Origin: Allodiplogaster sudhausi
Lineage: Eukaryota; Nematoda; Chromadorea; Rhabditida; Diplogasteridae
Assembly: GCA_945643635.1 (NCBI GenBank)
Contig: CALZFC010000032.1
Location: 169,501-233,500 of the forward strand
DNA length: 64,000 bases
Direction of reading: 5' to 3'
Part shown: piece after piece, positions 11,865 through 24,192 of the stretch
How the letters are laid out: every line of letters starts with the position of its first letter
How positions within the stretch are numbered: the stretch's first letter is position 1
Notes under the pieces: model-generated
Databases searched by the model: none
What the model was told of the DNA's origin: nothing
What the model saw: only the letters and a program-made list of their open reading frames with translations
Translations under genes and position numbers: made by a program

Positions 11865-12757
11865 GTTTTTCTCTTGTATCTTCCGTGTGACGGCTAGGTC
11901 TTGTAGGGAATATAGAGCCAAACCAGTAAATGATTAGTTCACGTCATTTGAAAAGGGATGCGACGGTGAGGCTGTGCAATCAGAGTACATCATAACAAAG
12001 CAAGAGAGAAGGAGAAAATGAGAGAGAGAGAGAGGCAGAGAGAGTTAGATAGAGAGAGAGGGAGAAAGAGAGAGAGTGAAAGAGACCTCATCATCTGTAC
12101 ACGAATTCAAGGCAGACATGAACCCTCGATTCTGCTGCTTGCATCCGTCAACATCGATGACCATGAAGGATCCTGATTACACTCGAGTCTTTGGAACATT
12201 TTATCCTCGAAATCTTTCAAGGCTTTTTCGCATCATTTTCATAAAAGGCTGATTGATTTGTGCACCCGGTGCATAATGCACGTTTGAAAACAATTTGTGC
12301 TCTCGAAATTGGGTGATCGACGATTTCCAACCCTTCTATCATGAAGAAATGTGGGAGCAAGCAGCATCTTGTGAAGCGCAATTGTGATCTTATTTAATTT
12401 ATTTTTCACATTAGTTTTATCAGCATTATTTATATCAGGAAGAATGCTTGCATGTTGCACATAAAACATCTTGATGCTACATTCAGACAGAGAAGGATGA
12501 AGAGAAGGATTTTAGCTACATGTGATCATCCTTACCAGGAAAAGCGAACCTATGATATCCTGAATTGTTTTCGAAAAAAATAATCTCTTGTTGTCTGAGA
12601 ATTTCTTCCGCATTCATTCGTTTGGTGTGAAAAATAATCTCTTCTTGCAAAGCAACCTTGCAAATGTTTTCAGATTTTGCTCGGGATTGCTACTATAAAG
12701 ATGAATAAATCTTTTTCACCAAAGTTTCCTTGAAATCCATGCATATCTTGTTATCCA
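11865..12757. other. Region between S4 and receptor B
   Basis: Contains a GA microsatellite (about 12018-12084). At 12100-12500 there is sequence in inverted correspondence with about 19800-20170, on the other side of the duplication. No gene seen. Confidence 0.55.
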
Positions 12758-15543
12758 TTATCTCAGTAGACTCTCTTCGAACTCTCCCTCTCTCATCCAC
12801 GCGATGTCTCTCCACTCAGGAATAAGCTTGAACAGCCACGACAGTCGTGGTAAATGATGGCCCCCTAGTGGTGCGCTTCCTCCGGAACTGCTCGTTTCAA
12901 CCGGGAACACTCTCAAAAACAACAACTTAAGAGGTGGCATTATAAGTAGCAAAACGTGATTTATGTTAAATCATCGGTGATGACAACAAAGTGTCTTGGC
13001 TTTCTTCTCCGTCCATAAGAATTTTAAGCGCCTTTCAGAATCCAGCTGACCTGAGTATCTTCGACAGCTCCTCCCTGTACGGCCGCACAAAGCATATCAC
13101 AATGATGGCATCGGCGATGGGGAAGAAGGAGATGAGGAAGGAGGTCTGGTCGCCGATGAAGGAAAGATCAAGGCCGAAGGCAGGGAAAGTGATCGACAGA
13201 GCACATGGCGCGTAGGTGAACACAAGTGGGACAGCGGTCTGCAGTGAGATTGGAGAAGTTTACGATTAGAATTCATTCAGCCAATCATAAGCTGGATATA
13301 ATGTTGTAGTAAAGAAAGGGTGATAGCCTGACCGAACAGGCATTGCATGTTATTTGTTTAAATAATATCGATCAAATCGAACTAAACGAATCTTAGGCAG
13401 AATGAAACAATTCCTCGTTTTTTACCTGCCGCTGTAGCATAGTCTCGCTTTTTGGGGAAATCCTGAAGGATACCCATGAGGAAAATACATATGTCTTCAT
13501 CTCCAACATACAACTATTGTTTACACTCATTGTAATGACACGTACAACAATATGTGGGTAATGTGACGATAACGAGCAACAGAGCTACATATATGTAGAG
13601 CATGTAATTATTGGAGTGCGCAGTGGGACAACGATTCTACCCTCCATCGTCGAATTATAGAAATGAATACAAAGTGCTCCTTGTTAAAGTGCAACGTTTT
13701 CGCTTACAGTTCCACCCAACATAGAGAGAGTCTTGCAACCGTGAGATGCATCGGCGAGCGCGAGCAGAGCGCGATGAACAGCTGTTTCTGCATCCGACGC
13801 GCCTTGTCACTGAAGACATCCGAGCGGAGGCGCCGGACGATCATGACAGTGCAGACTGTCATGATCACCAGACACGTCAGCATCACCGAGCAGAAGTAGC
13901 ACCACGCGAGCAGTGGGCCCTTGTTGATGCGGCCATCAACCTTAAAGAAGACAAATACTCGCATTTAAATTCTCGGGGTTTGCCCCATACAACGGCGAGG
14001 GAGCATGTGTGATTTAGAGAAATGAGTCTGTAATGGTCGGGAAAATTCAAATAGATTGCGTTTGAGTCTCTTGTTATTTCAAACATCCAAAAAGCCATCC
14101 CAGCGACGAAGACAACTACATTATGCAAGAAAAGCCAAACGGATTACGGGGTGATTCATACCCATCCTTCGAGGCTATCAAAAAGCAAACGCGATGGTGT
14201 TCATTGGGCTCCTTTAAAATGAATGTAACGTCAACACATATTCTAATTAGAAACGATAATCCGTCAAAACACTATATTCTTGATTTTTAACAGAATATGA
14301 AGACAACACGTCATCTCCGGATTAAAAAAAACCGTTAAATGCACCTTATACATGCCAATCATAACACTCATGTTACGGATGTCGATGCTGTACTTCTCAT
14401 GGTAAACTTTCGCCAATTCTAATTGTAAGAAGGTTCCATTATTAAGATATGCATGCATATAATAAATAATAACTCTTTATAGATTACAAATCGACAGAAA
14501 ATATCACCTGTGTATCCTTCTTCAGTAGGCACATAACCAAGTTCGCAGGACATGAACCAAAAGAACACTTCGAGCCAGAAGATTAATACGAGAAGTGTTA
14601 CGAACCACGACTTTCCGAAGATTTTCAGCGATGATGAACTTAATATACTGCTTTCGTTTAAAATTGCCTTTCAAACCTACTTTGGAGAATATTTGTCTTA
14701 TTGACTCGATCAATCAAACTATCAATAGATCGCTGAAAAAATATCACAAATACTAACCTAGAAACCGCCAAGGCGCGATAAATAAAGTGGTAGGAGAGCA
14801 GGATGAATGCTTGCGAAAACGAGGCGGCCCAGTAGCTTGCGAGCACCTGATTACGAGAGCAGTGTTTTACTCCTCTATATCTTAAAAGTTAATGAACATT
14901 TGCATTAATAATTTTTCTATTTCTATTTCAGGTTAGAGTTTATTAGAAGAAAAGAAAAAGGAAAAGGCATACACTTTGATACGGCCAACGAGCAAGCGCG
15001 TCAATTTGGAATGAAAAGAGCGAAAATGTCGTCTTGTATATGACAATGTGCTGAAAGTGATAATGTATGTTTGTGAATAAAACAAAGTTTAGTTCTATTT
15101 TCTAATCTAGTATTAATACATGTTGAGACAAGATTATATTCAAACATTTAGAATGTTATGACAAATCAAATCAATTTAGTATTTTTTTGAAATACAATCA
15201 GTAATTATAAAAAATAAAAGAAAAAATGCACACCGGCGTTAATATGAACTGTAGAAACGAAAAGTAGGTGTCGCTTGTTGCGAAGGCCATGAGCAGATAT
15301 TTATATCGGCCAATCTCCTTTGCAGAGCGACGAAAAGCACACCAGAAGAGTAGTGAGTTGAAGATTACAGCGAGCACTGCAGAGAACAAAAAAGTAGGCT
15401 AAACAGAATTCAAATTTTTAAAAGTAATAAAATTTTAGATTATTAATATAGAATAAAAATTGGAGCAAAGAATAACAACATAAAACATTCTTACCAAAGT
15501 TGCCCTTTTCGATAACTCCAGCGACTTCGAGAAATTTTGGCAT
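12758..15543 (-). pseudogene. Str-family 7TM chemoreceptor B, exon 7 donor deleted
   Basis: Exons (minus): 15543-15495, 15376-15234, 15050-14973, 14846-14758, 14638-14508, 14418-14345, 13940-13764 (damaged), 13238-13051 and 12911-12758. The Str hallmarks are present: YKYLLMAFATSDTYFSF, SYHFIYRALAVS, FWLEVFFWFMSCE, RPYREEL. At the end of exon 7, intact copies read CTCTGC, ATTCAG, then the GT donor. Here 21 bases spanning ATTCAG and the donor are replaced by TCGCGCTC, so this intron cannot be spliced at its normal site. Exon 9 also lacks one base relative to C, which shifts the conserved Ser/Thr tail into another frame and lengthens it. Otherwise B is nearly identical to C, including introns, so the damage is recent. 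Confidence 0.85.
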
Positions 15544-16477
15544 CTTCGCTGCCCGACTCTTCTCGACTAGGCTTTTCTTACCTCTATGCCTTTTTATCAC
15601 TTATTTTTGTACGTCTTTCCGTGTGCAAAGTTGGATTCTCAATCAGACAGACGAAGAGGCAAGAGATGACAAGCACCTTATTGAAAACGGATGATCCCCA
15701 CCAGTAGGATATGCGTAGAGGGAATTATCAAATATCCATTATAACGAAACATTGTATGCTCTCGAAAGGAAAACACGGTCAGAGATGCTGATGCTAAAGA
15801 ATTTTCATCATGTATTCAATATGTTATTTGACGCAGGTTTTAAAAGATTTATTGTATAACTTTTAAAGACATCCATCTAAATAGCCATCCTTCCGGTTGG
15901 AGGCTAAAGGAGATTGAATGTGCTTGTGAGCGAAGACTTCAATTTGTACCATTTCTTTATCCGCCTGTTTCCCCATCCTTTCGGTCACATGCCCTTGGCC
16001 CCTGTTGCTTTGGCCACTCTTTGAAAGAAGGAATATTTATCCTGCAGAAATTCTGATAGAATGGATTATCAGTTTGCAGATAGACAATTAGATTTCAACC
16101 GGAAGAAGCTAGCTATATACATGTGTTTAGATCGATGTCTTTAAACTTATGCAATTAATCTTTCAAAAGCTGCGTAAAATAATATATTAAATACATAATG
16201 AAATTTTTTTAGCGGTAGCATCTCTGACCGTGTTTTCCCTTCGAGGGTAGACGATGTTTCGTTGTATTGGATCCTTGATAATTCCCTCTATGCATATCCT
16301 AAGGCTGGTGAGGATCATCCGTTTTGAATAAGGTATTTCTCATCTCTTGCCTCTTCCTCTGTCTGATAGAGAATCCCACTGTGCAGACGGAAGGGAAAGC
16401 TCAAGAATACAACAATATATGTATGATAAAAGGCCTGGAAGTAAGAAGAGCCTAGTCGAGGAGAGTCTGGCAGCGAG
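15544..16477. other. Centre of the inverted duplication; divergent promoter region
   Basis: Lies between the first exons of B and C, which face away from each other. About 415 bp in the middle (15798-16212) are not paired between arms. Both receptor promoters must lie here, but I recognise no motif. Confidence 0.6.
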
Positions 16478-19400
16478 ATGGTAAAATTTCTCGAAGTTGC
16501 TGGAGTCGTCGAAAAGGTCAACTTTGGTAAGAATGTTTTATGTTGTTATTCTTGCTCGAATTTTTATTTTATAAATTTGTTATTTTTAAAGAATTCTGTT
16601 TAGTTTACTTTTTTATTCTCTTCAGTGCTCGCTGTAATCTTCAACTCGCTGCTCTTCTGGTGTGCTTATCGTCGTTCTGCAAAGGAGATTGGCCGATATA
16701 AATATCTGCTCATGGCATTTGCAACAAGCGACACCTACTTTTCGTTTCTACAGTTTATATTAACGCCGGTGTGCATTTTTTTTCTTTTATTTTTTATAAT
16801 CGCTGATTGTATTATAAAAAATTACTAAACTAACTTGTTTTGTGACTATATTCTAAATGATTTGAATATAATTTTGTCTCAATATGTCATAATTAATAAC
16901 TGATTAGAAAATGAAACTAAACTATTTTTAAATTTCATAAACTTAGTTTATCATTTTCAGCACATCGTCATTTACAAGACGACATTTTCGCTCTTTTCCG
17001 TCCAAATTGACGCGCTTGCTCATTGGCCGTATCAAAGTGTATGCGTTGTCTTTTTCTTTTTTCTTCTTCTTATAAACTCTTACCATAAGCTGAAATAAAA
17101 ACAGAAAAATCATGTATTTATATATTCATAAACATTTTAGATATTGAGGAATAAAAAACTGCTCTTGCTATCAGGTGCTCGCCAGCTACTGGGCGGCCTC
17201 GTTTTCACAGGCATTTATCCTGCTCTCCTACCACTTTATCTATCGCGCCTTGGCGGTTTCTAGGTTAGTATTTGTGATATTTTTTCAGCGATATATTGAT
17301 AGTTTGATTAATCGAGTCAATAAGACAAATATTCTGCAAAGTAGGTTTGAAAGGCAATTTTAAACGAAAGCAGTATATTAAGTTCATCATCGCTGAAAAT
17401 CTTCGGAAAGTCGTGGTTCGTAACACTTCTCGTATTAATCTTCTGGCTCGAAGTGTTCTTTTGGTTCATGTCCTGCGAACTTGGTTATGTGCCTACTGAA
17501 GAAGGATACACAGGTGATATTTTCTGTCGATTTATAATCTATAAAGAGTTATTATTTATTATATGCATGCATATCTTAATAATGGCACCTTCTTAGAATT
17601 GGCGCCAGTTTACCATGAAAAGTACAACATCGACATCCGTAACATGAGTGTTATGATCGGCATGTATGAGGTGCATTTTACCGTTTTTTAATCCGAAGAT
17701 GACAAGTTGTCTTCAAATTTTGTTTAAAATCAAGAATATAATGTTTTGACGGATTATCGTTTCTAATGAGTATATGTGTTGACGTTACATTCATTTTAAA
17801 GGAGCCCAATGAACACCATCGCGTTTGCTTTTTGATAGCCTCGAAGGATGGGTATGAATCACCCCGTAATCCGTTTGGCTTTTCTTGCATAATGTAGTTG
17901 TCTTCGTCGCTGGGATGGCTTTTTGGATGTTTGAAATAGCAAGAGACTCAAACGCAATCTATTTGAATTTTTCCGACCATTACAGACTGATTTATCTAAA
18001 TCACACATGCTCCCTCGACCTTGTATGAGGCAAAACCGCGAGAATGCGAGTTTTTGGCTCCTTTGAGGTGGATGGCCGCATCAACAAGGGCCCACTGCTC
18101 GCGTGGTGCTACTTCTGCTCGGTGATGCTGACATGTCTGGTGATCATGACAGTCTGCACTGTCATGATCGTCCGGCGCCTCCGCTCGGATGTCTTCAGTG
18201 ACAAGGCGCGTCGGATGCAGAAACAGCTGTTCATCGCGCTCTGCATTCAGGTACAAGCCGATATCGCCGATGCATCTCACGGTTGCAAGACTCTCTCTAT
18301 GTTGGGTGGAACTGTAAGCGAAAACGTTGCACTTTAACAAGGAGCACTTTGTATTCATTTCTATAATTCGACGATGGAGGGTAGAAACGTTGTCCCACTG
18401 CGCACTCCAATAATTACATGCTCTACATATATGTAGCTCTGTTGCTCGTTATCGTCACATTACCCACATATTGTTGTACGTGTCATTACAATGACTGTAA
18501 ACAATAGTTGTATGTTGGAGATGAAGACATTTGTATTTTCCTCATGGGTATCCTTCAGGATTTCCCCAAAAAGCGAGACTTTACTACAGCGGCAGGTAAT
18601 AAACGATTAATTGCTTCAGGCTGCACCCTCGTACCACCCTTTTTTTACTACAACATTATATCCAGCTTATGGTTTTCTGGATGAGTCCTAATCGTAAACT
18701 TCTCCAATCTTACTGCAGACCGCTGTTCCGCTTGTGTTCACCTACGCGCCGTGTGCTCTGTCGATCACTTTCCCCGCCTTCGGCCTGGATCTTTCCTTCA
18801 TCGGCGACCAGACCTCCTTCCTCATCTCCTTCTTCCCCTTCGTCGATGCCATCATTGTCATATGCTTTGTGCGGCCGTACAGGCTGGCCAAGATACTCAG
18901 GTCAGCTGGATTCTGAAGAGCGTTCAAAATTCTTATGGACGGAGAAGAGTGCTAAGACACTTTGTTGCCATCACCGATGATTTAACATAAATCATGTCTT
19001 GCTATATATTTTCTCTATTAGTACCAGCGGGGGTTCTATTTTTTAATACCCTCAGGGGAGAGGCACTATTAGTGGGAGGGGTTCTACTATTTTTCAATGT
19101 GAGACATACAAAGGTTTGATAACAAAATTGTACTCTTAAAAAGTAAGAATCATAGCTCGAATTCTATGGAATCATCACTGTAATGTCCTATTTGCCACAT
19201 ATCTTGAATGGATTTGCCATCATTGCATAGGGGAGAGCATCCCATGCCACGAAGATCCATTCGAGGTACGTCTCGAGCTGAGGTCTTAGACTGTAAGGGG
19301 GGTGGGTACTATTGGAGGGGCGGTGGTTCTTCTAGAGGGTGGGGTTCTATTTTTCAATGGCATTTTCAGAGGGGGGTACTATTAGAGGGGGGGGCGGGTT

Positions 19401-19554
19401 CTAATAAAGGGGGTACTGATAGAGAAAATACGGTCACTTCTTGTTTTTGAGAATGTTCTCGGTGGATTCGGGCAGTTCCGGAGGAAGCGCAGAGCCGCCA
19501 CTCGGGGCCGCTTCATTTACCACGACTGTCGCGCCTATTCAAGCTTATTCTTGA
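16478..19554 (+). CDS. Str-family 7TM chemoreceptor C
   Basis: Nine exons: 16478-16526, 16626-16768, 16961-17038, 17175-17263, 17383-17513, 17597-17670, 18068-18250, 18719-18900 and 19452-19554; about 343 aa. Exon 2 carries TM1 and TM2, exon 4 TM3, exon 5 TM4 (FWLEVFFWFMSCELGY), exon 7 TM5 (AWCYFCSVMLTCLVIM) ending in RRLRSDVFSDKARR, and exon 8 TM6 and TM7 ending FFPFVDAIIVICFVRPYR. The aromatic-P-x-x-D motif in TM7 and the YR after it are Str-family traits. Two residues present in the other copies just after PYR (D/E-E) are missing through a 6-base deletion. The last exon encodes a Ser/Gly/Thr tail. Intron 8 has gained a MITE that B lacks. All splice sites and the frame are intact. The likely site of action is the cilia of chemosensory neurons; the ligand is unknown. 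Confidence 0.9.
19009..19433. mobile_element. MITE, CCGTATTTT family, in intron 8 of receptor C
   Basis: The ends are inverted: TATTTTCTCTATTAGTACC on the left, GGTACTGATAGAGAAAATAC then GG on the right. The interior is G-rich GGGGTACTATT repeats. The paralogous intron of B (12912-13050) lacks it, so it inserted after the duplication. Relatives lie at 33980-34189 and 51489-51780. Confidence 0.75.
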
Positions 19555-20466
19555 AGGAGAGGCATCTAGCGGATGAGAGAATGAGAGCTCGAAGAGGAAG
19601 AGAGTCTAGTGAGATAATGGATAACAAGATATGCATGGATTTCAAGGAAACTTTTGTTAAAAAGATTTATTCATCTTTATAGTTGTAATCCCGAGCAAGA
19701 TCTGAAAACACATGCACGTGTGCTTTGCATGATGAGATTATTTTTCTTACCAAAAGAATGAATGTGGAAGAAATTCGATGACAACGAGAGGTTAATTTAA
19801 GAAAGAATTCAAGATATCACGTGTACACGTGCAACAAGCAGGATTTTCGTGATGTAAATAATGCTGATAAATCAAATGTGAATGCGCTTCTTCAGGGAGA
19901 GGGTAAAATCATGCGTTCCACTTTACTCTACAGAAGTGGAGGAAATCGTCGATCACCAACTTTCGGGAGCACAAATTGTTTTCAAACAATACCCTGTGCA
20001 CCTGGTGCATACGAAATAAAGTTTCAGAGTTGAATCATTCTTTTTATGAAAATGATGTGACAAAGTCTTGAAAGATTTCGAGGATAAATTGTTCCAAAGA
20101 CTCGAGTGTAATCAGGATCCTTCATGGTCATCGATGTTGACGGATGCAAGCAGCAGAATCGATAGGCACAGGGTTCATGTCATCCTGTTCATGCCGAATT
20201 CGTGTACAGATGATGAGGTGTTCTCTCTCTCCCTCGCTCTCTCTCACTCTCTCTCGTTCATACTCTCTCTCTCTCTCTCTTCCCTCCTCTCTCTCTCATT
20301 TTCTGCTTCTTTCTTGCCTGTTATGATGTGCTTTGATTGCACAGCCTCAACGTCTCCTCTTCTATCCATTTTTAAATGACGTGATTTAATCATTTATTAG
20401 TTTGGCTCTATTTTCCCTACATGCCCCAGCCGTCACACGGAAGATACAAGAGAAGTAAACGTAAAC
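19555..20466. other. Region between receptor C and S5
   Basis: Inverted counterpart of 11865-12757. Contains a CT microsatellite (about 20220-20300). No gene seen. Confidence 0.55.
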
Positions 20467-20486
20467 AGATATAAAGGCGCCTCATC
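20467..20486 (+). promoter_or_regulatory. Conserved TATA-like block of S5
   Basis: AGATATAAAGGCGCCTCATC, about 190 bp before the S5 start codon. The 5' flank from about 20380 is shared with S6 from about 32335. Confidence 0.7.
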
Positions 20487-20661
20487 ACTGACATCATTGT
20501 CATGTCTACTGGGAATCTCCCCTCCATTGTAAACCTCTTTTCTTGGATTGAGGATTTTTTTTACAAATTTAATTCGGAACCTTCCAGTAACTCCCAATGC
20601 AATCAATAGCTGAATAGTTCACATTGGTGGTACTTCTCAAATTCCATCTTCTTAGTGCATA

Positions 20662-21334
20662 ATGTGGAAAGTGGTCGTGTTCGTCCTCGCTCTCGCTACG
20701 CCTCTTCTTGCACAGCAGACGTGCGCCACCGCCGGCGGTGCTGGACGTTAGTAACTCCATTTTCAGCAAACCCCACCCTATTTTCATGCCCAATCTCTTC
20801 TTGCTCACCCTCGTTCTGCTGGATCTGTGAAAGTGACTTTTATTCCCTACTGGAAACGGATTGGGATCAATGAGAAGAAGCGCTAGTTTTAAACAATGCT
20901 TTTAACAGCCTGCGTCACCAACAGCTGCCCCACGGGCTTTACTTGCATCACGGCGCAGAACATTTGCTGCGATAATAATCAGCTCATCAAGGTGAGGGCT
21001 AAAAGCAAGGAGTTTATGACAATTATTTTTTAAACCTTCGGCGTCGGATATCGAGAAAGGTTGAGTAGGGAACATGTGTTTAAGAAAGATTTGTTGACTG
21101 GATAATGTTTAGGGAACATGCCAGGACAACTACCGCTGCTGCTATCGGTATCGCAACCAGTGCGCGTTTAATACCCAGGTCAAGCATTGGGTTATGCATG
21201 TATACATACGTGGCCTGGCAATAAGCAGACTATATGGACGATAATCGTTTTAACATGATATAGAATATATTTCTTATCTTTTTCAGATTCGAAACATGTG
21301 CCAGCGAACCTGCGGTGTTTGCACGGTGGGATGA
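20662..21334 (+). CDS. Secreted Cys-rich/ShKT protein S5
   Basis: Exons 20662-20746, 20909-20991, 21113-21178 and 21287-21334. The signal peptide reads MWKVVVFVLAL. The last codon of exon 2 is AAG (Lys), where the other copies have CAG (Gln); this is the only clear amino-acid difference at that junction. The CPTGFTC...ICC module and the ShKT module are complete. It follows receptor C on the same strand, as S4 follows B. S5 and S6 share near-identical intron 1, 5' flank and exon sequences, so S6 is its closest relative here. Confidence 0.87.
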
Positions 21335-23503
21335 GCCAGTTCTTGTGCTCGTGCATACACATGGATGCCTCTGCCGAAATAGTCACTCTAAATTCCTTTC
21401 TTGCCCGACTCTTCGTTTTCTGTCAACATTCCTACCATGAATAAATTGTGATTGGTAAAATTCTCTTGAAATATTGATCTGCCAAGCATTCCTTTCTCAA
21501 CATCTCTGAATGCTCAACTCTTCCAGTTCAGCGTCGAAATAACAGCAAGAAAATGATGAACGAGACTGGTACGAAGGTTTGTTCATCATTTTTTCAAAAA
21601 AGTTCGTCGACGATTAGAGAAGTAAGCTTTAACGTGGAACAATCTAGAGAAACATGTAATGGGTTACTCCAAAAACTCTCCTACTTTTGCACACCAGCGA
21701 TGAACTTTCTTCGCTGCTTCCATCGCTCAGGGCTGAGCGCAGATTTTGAACGCTAGAAAATGTACAACGAACTCCCGTGTATAAGCATATAAATGTTCAA
21801 CAATCTTTCATATCTGCATTCATCTTTTGTTCATCTAACGTTCGTCCATCCTCGATAAGATTGCATGTGCGGCAGGAATCGTATTCCGCTTCGAATGAAA
21901 GAAATGAAGAGTCTATAAAACAGAAAACTGACAGACATACAGTCGTTGTTCCATCGAAAATTTTGACAAAACTTAAAATGCAACGTTGTTCAGCTTATTC
22001 TCTCCAGAAAAACATGAACAAACACTTTTAATGCTTTACACAGTCAACAACACCTTTCTTTTTTTTATATTTCCAAGTATGGAGAACAGTCACCAATTAG
22101 AACGTTTCTTTCAATCCTTCTCTTTCACGCATTATTATTCGAGAGATGCCTGCTGATAATGGAAGCGAGCCATTAAGTGAGGCCTTTCCGTTGGGAACAT
22201 AAAGCAACGAAATTAAATTAATGTGAACCTATCAGTGATGGGTAGAATGAATGTTGAAATTTTAAGAAGCAACAGATAACAACGAATAATAGCGCGTGGT
22301 TCTCACCAATTTCTCTCTCTCTCTCTCCCTCACTCTTGCTCTTACATTCTTATCTTATTGTTAATGAAAATCCTTGGTGCTTGGTCGTACGTATACGTGC
22401 ATGCAACTTTATGCACATACATACATGCAATGTGATCAACTAGCGATTCGACAACCCTATTCATATTTGGCGATTTCAACTATGAAATCTGGCTATTCCA
22501 CTTCAGTCTAGGTTGTAAAATTTCACACGAAACTTAGAGAATATTTCCCGTTTTGCCATTCCCGACAAAAGAAGAATCAATTGTCTGTTCTGTTCGAAAT
22601 GGCAAACAACTGAACGGGAATCCGTCTATAGAAGGAGGCATGTACGTTATACGAAAACTCCTCTAAGAGTGTCCACAATAGGCTTTTAAGCTTGAGCTCT
22701 TTAATGTTTAACAGCGGGAAGATCGATTATGTTTTTGTTCATTTTAATCCTTATCGTAAATTCTAATGCTATCTGAATGCGAAGCGATCGCTCGAGGAAA
22801 TAAACTCGCAATTCATTTAGACAAAATGATCCAAACATTGCTTATTCTTGAAGTTTTCTTAATTCAAGAATAAGCAGGAATTACGACACTTGTATTTACT
22901 TTCGTAAAGGTGCGCAAAAACTTTTTAGCTGCATGCATTTATGCATGTTTGTAAACGAGCTCTAAAGTTCCGGAATGGATCTTTCACAACAAAATGCGCT
23001 TTGGAGTGCGGGATAACCATAAGTGAACTTCCCACGATGTATACGATGTAAGATATGGAGTCATAGGCAAGGCTAGGGAATGGTAAACTATCGGGTCGAA
23101 AAATCCGATCACTCGAATCTGCATGACTTTTAGCCGCCGGCTAAGCAGGTCCGTGGAAGAGGACGCGGAAGCCGCGGACATTTCGTCCGTCCTCAGCCGT
23201 CAGCGAAAGCTTCATAATGTTTGAGTGCCTTGTAAAATATGAAATGTCCTTGGAGATTTCGCCAGTCAGTCTGGAAGTGCAATTGTTAAGGTCAAATATG
23301 AATGTGAAAATAATGAACGGCAGATTCGAAAACGCACATGCATGAGCAATCAATCTATTTAAAATCATTCTGTTGATATAGTATATGCGCTTGAATAATA
23401 TATATGCACATAAATATTGAATATCATCACATATGTATGCCACATAAGTGTTTTTTTGTTCACACATAAAAAATCGACAAAATGAAATCTCCGAAGTTGA
23501 CAC
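21335..23503. other. Gene-poor region after S5
   Basis: No gene I can support. It contains the repeat block shared with 3005-3185 (about 21585-21735), a short CT tract (22312-22330) and a hairpin with 14-bp arms at 22839-22852 and 22863-22876. A short minus-strand open frame near 23140-23210 is GC-richer than its surroundings but has no recognisable features. Confidence 0.5.
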
Positions 23504-23854
23504 CAGAGATGCACGCGGTCCGGCCGGCCCAAATTTCCAAGGCCCTCAAGGGCCGGGCCAGTCCAACATATTTTTGCTCATGACCTGCTGAACTCTTATT
23601 GATCATGAGTAATTGTGCAGTTCAGGAGTCGTATTCCGCGTCAGAATGAACTAAGTGAGAAGCCTTTTGAACGAGAAGTTAAAAGAATAAAGTTTCGCAA
23701 AGAAAATGACGAATTAAAAATAGGAATTTGGCTTTTTTTTTATCGGGTCGGCCGGTCTCAAAATTCATGGGCCCAAAAACTGCGGGGCGGGGGCCGAGAT
23801 TTTGGGCCCGAAGGGCCGGGACGGCCTAAAAATTTGGGCCAGCGTGCATCTCTG
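23504..23854. mobile_element. hAT-like MITE, GC-rich (351 bp)
   Basis: Terminal inverted repeats CAGAGATGCACGC and GCGTGCATCTCTG. The flanks are GTTGACAC (23496-23503) and CTTGACAC (23855-23862), an 8-bp target duplication with one mismatch. The CAGAG-type end and 8-bp duplication are hAT traits. The subterminal regions are GGCC/GGGCC-rich. No transposase. Confidence 0.85.
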
Positions 23855-23862
23855 CTTGACAC

Positions 23863-24161
23863 TAAAGTTTTTTTTTCTTCAATATCTCACGACTCACGTC
23901 ATGCTCGCATGCATCGCAAACTCGCCATCGAACATTTCCAGCTTGTCACAGCAGGTGTTCAGCATGACATCTTCAATGGTTATCTGGAATCATGTTCAGC
24001 ATGATTGGATAGTAAATTCTTCTTTAGCAGGAAAAAGCATTTCACCTACAAACCTTGACATGTTGACCTTCGGCAACAATTAAGAAGTAGTCACAAGTGA
24101 GCGGGCCTGGTGGGGCTGGATAAGAAGGCGAAAAAACCTGTGGAATTACACCAACTGGGTA

Positions 24162-24192
<31 letters not shown>

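Larger units (their letters stand above)
10950..21334. repeat. Large inverted duplication: S4 + B against C + S5
   Basis: Left arm (about 11.2-15.8 kb): S4 and receptor B, both minus. Right arm (about 16.2-21.3 kb): receptor C and S5, both plus. Exons, introns and intergenic parts match in inverse order, for example 15700-15797 against 16213-16310. The unpaired centre is about 15.8-16.2 kb. The unit is a receptor followed by an S gene on the same strand. Array sequence has replaced the far end of the left arm (S4 exons 3-4). Confidence 0.8.
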
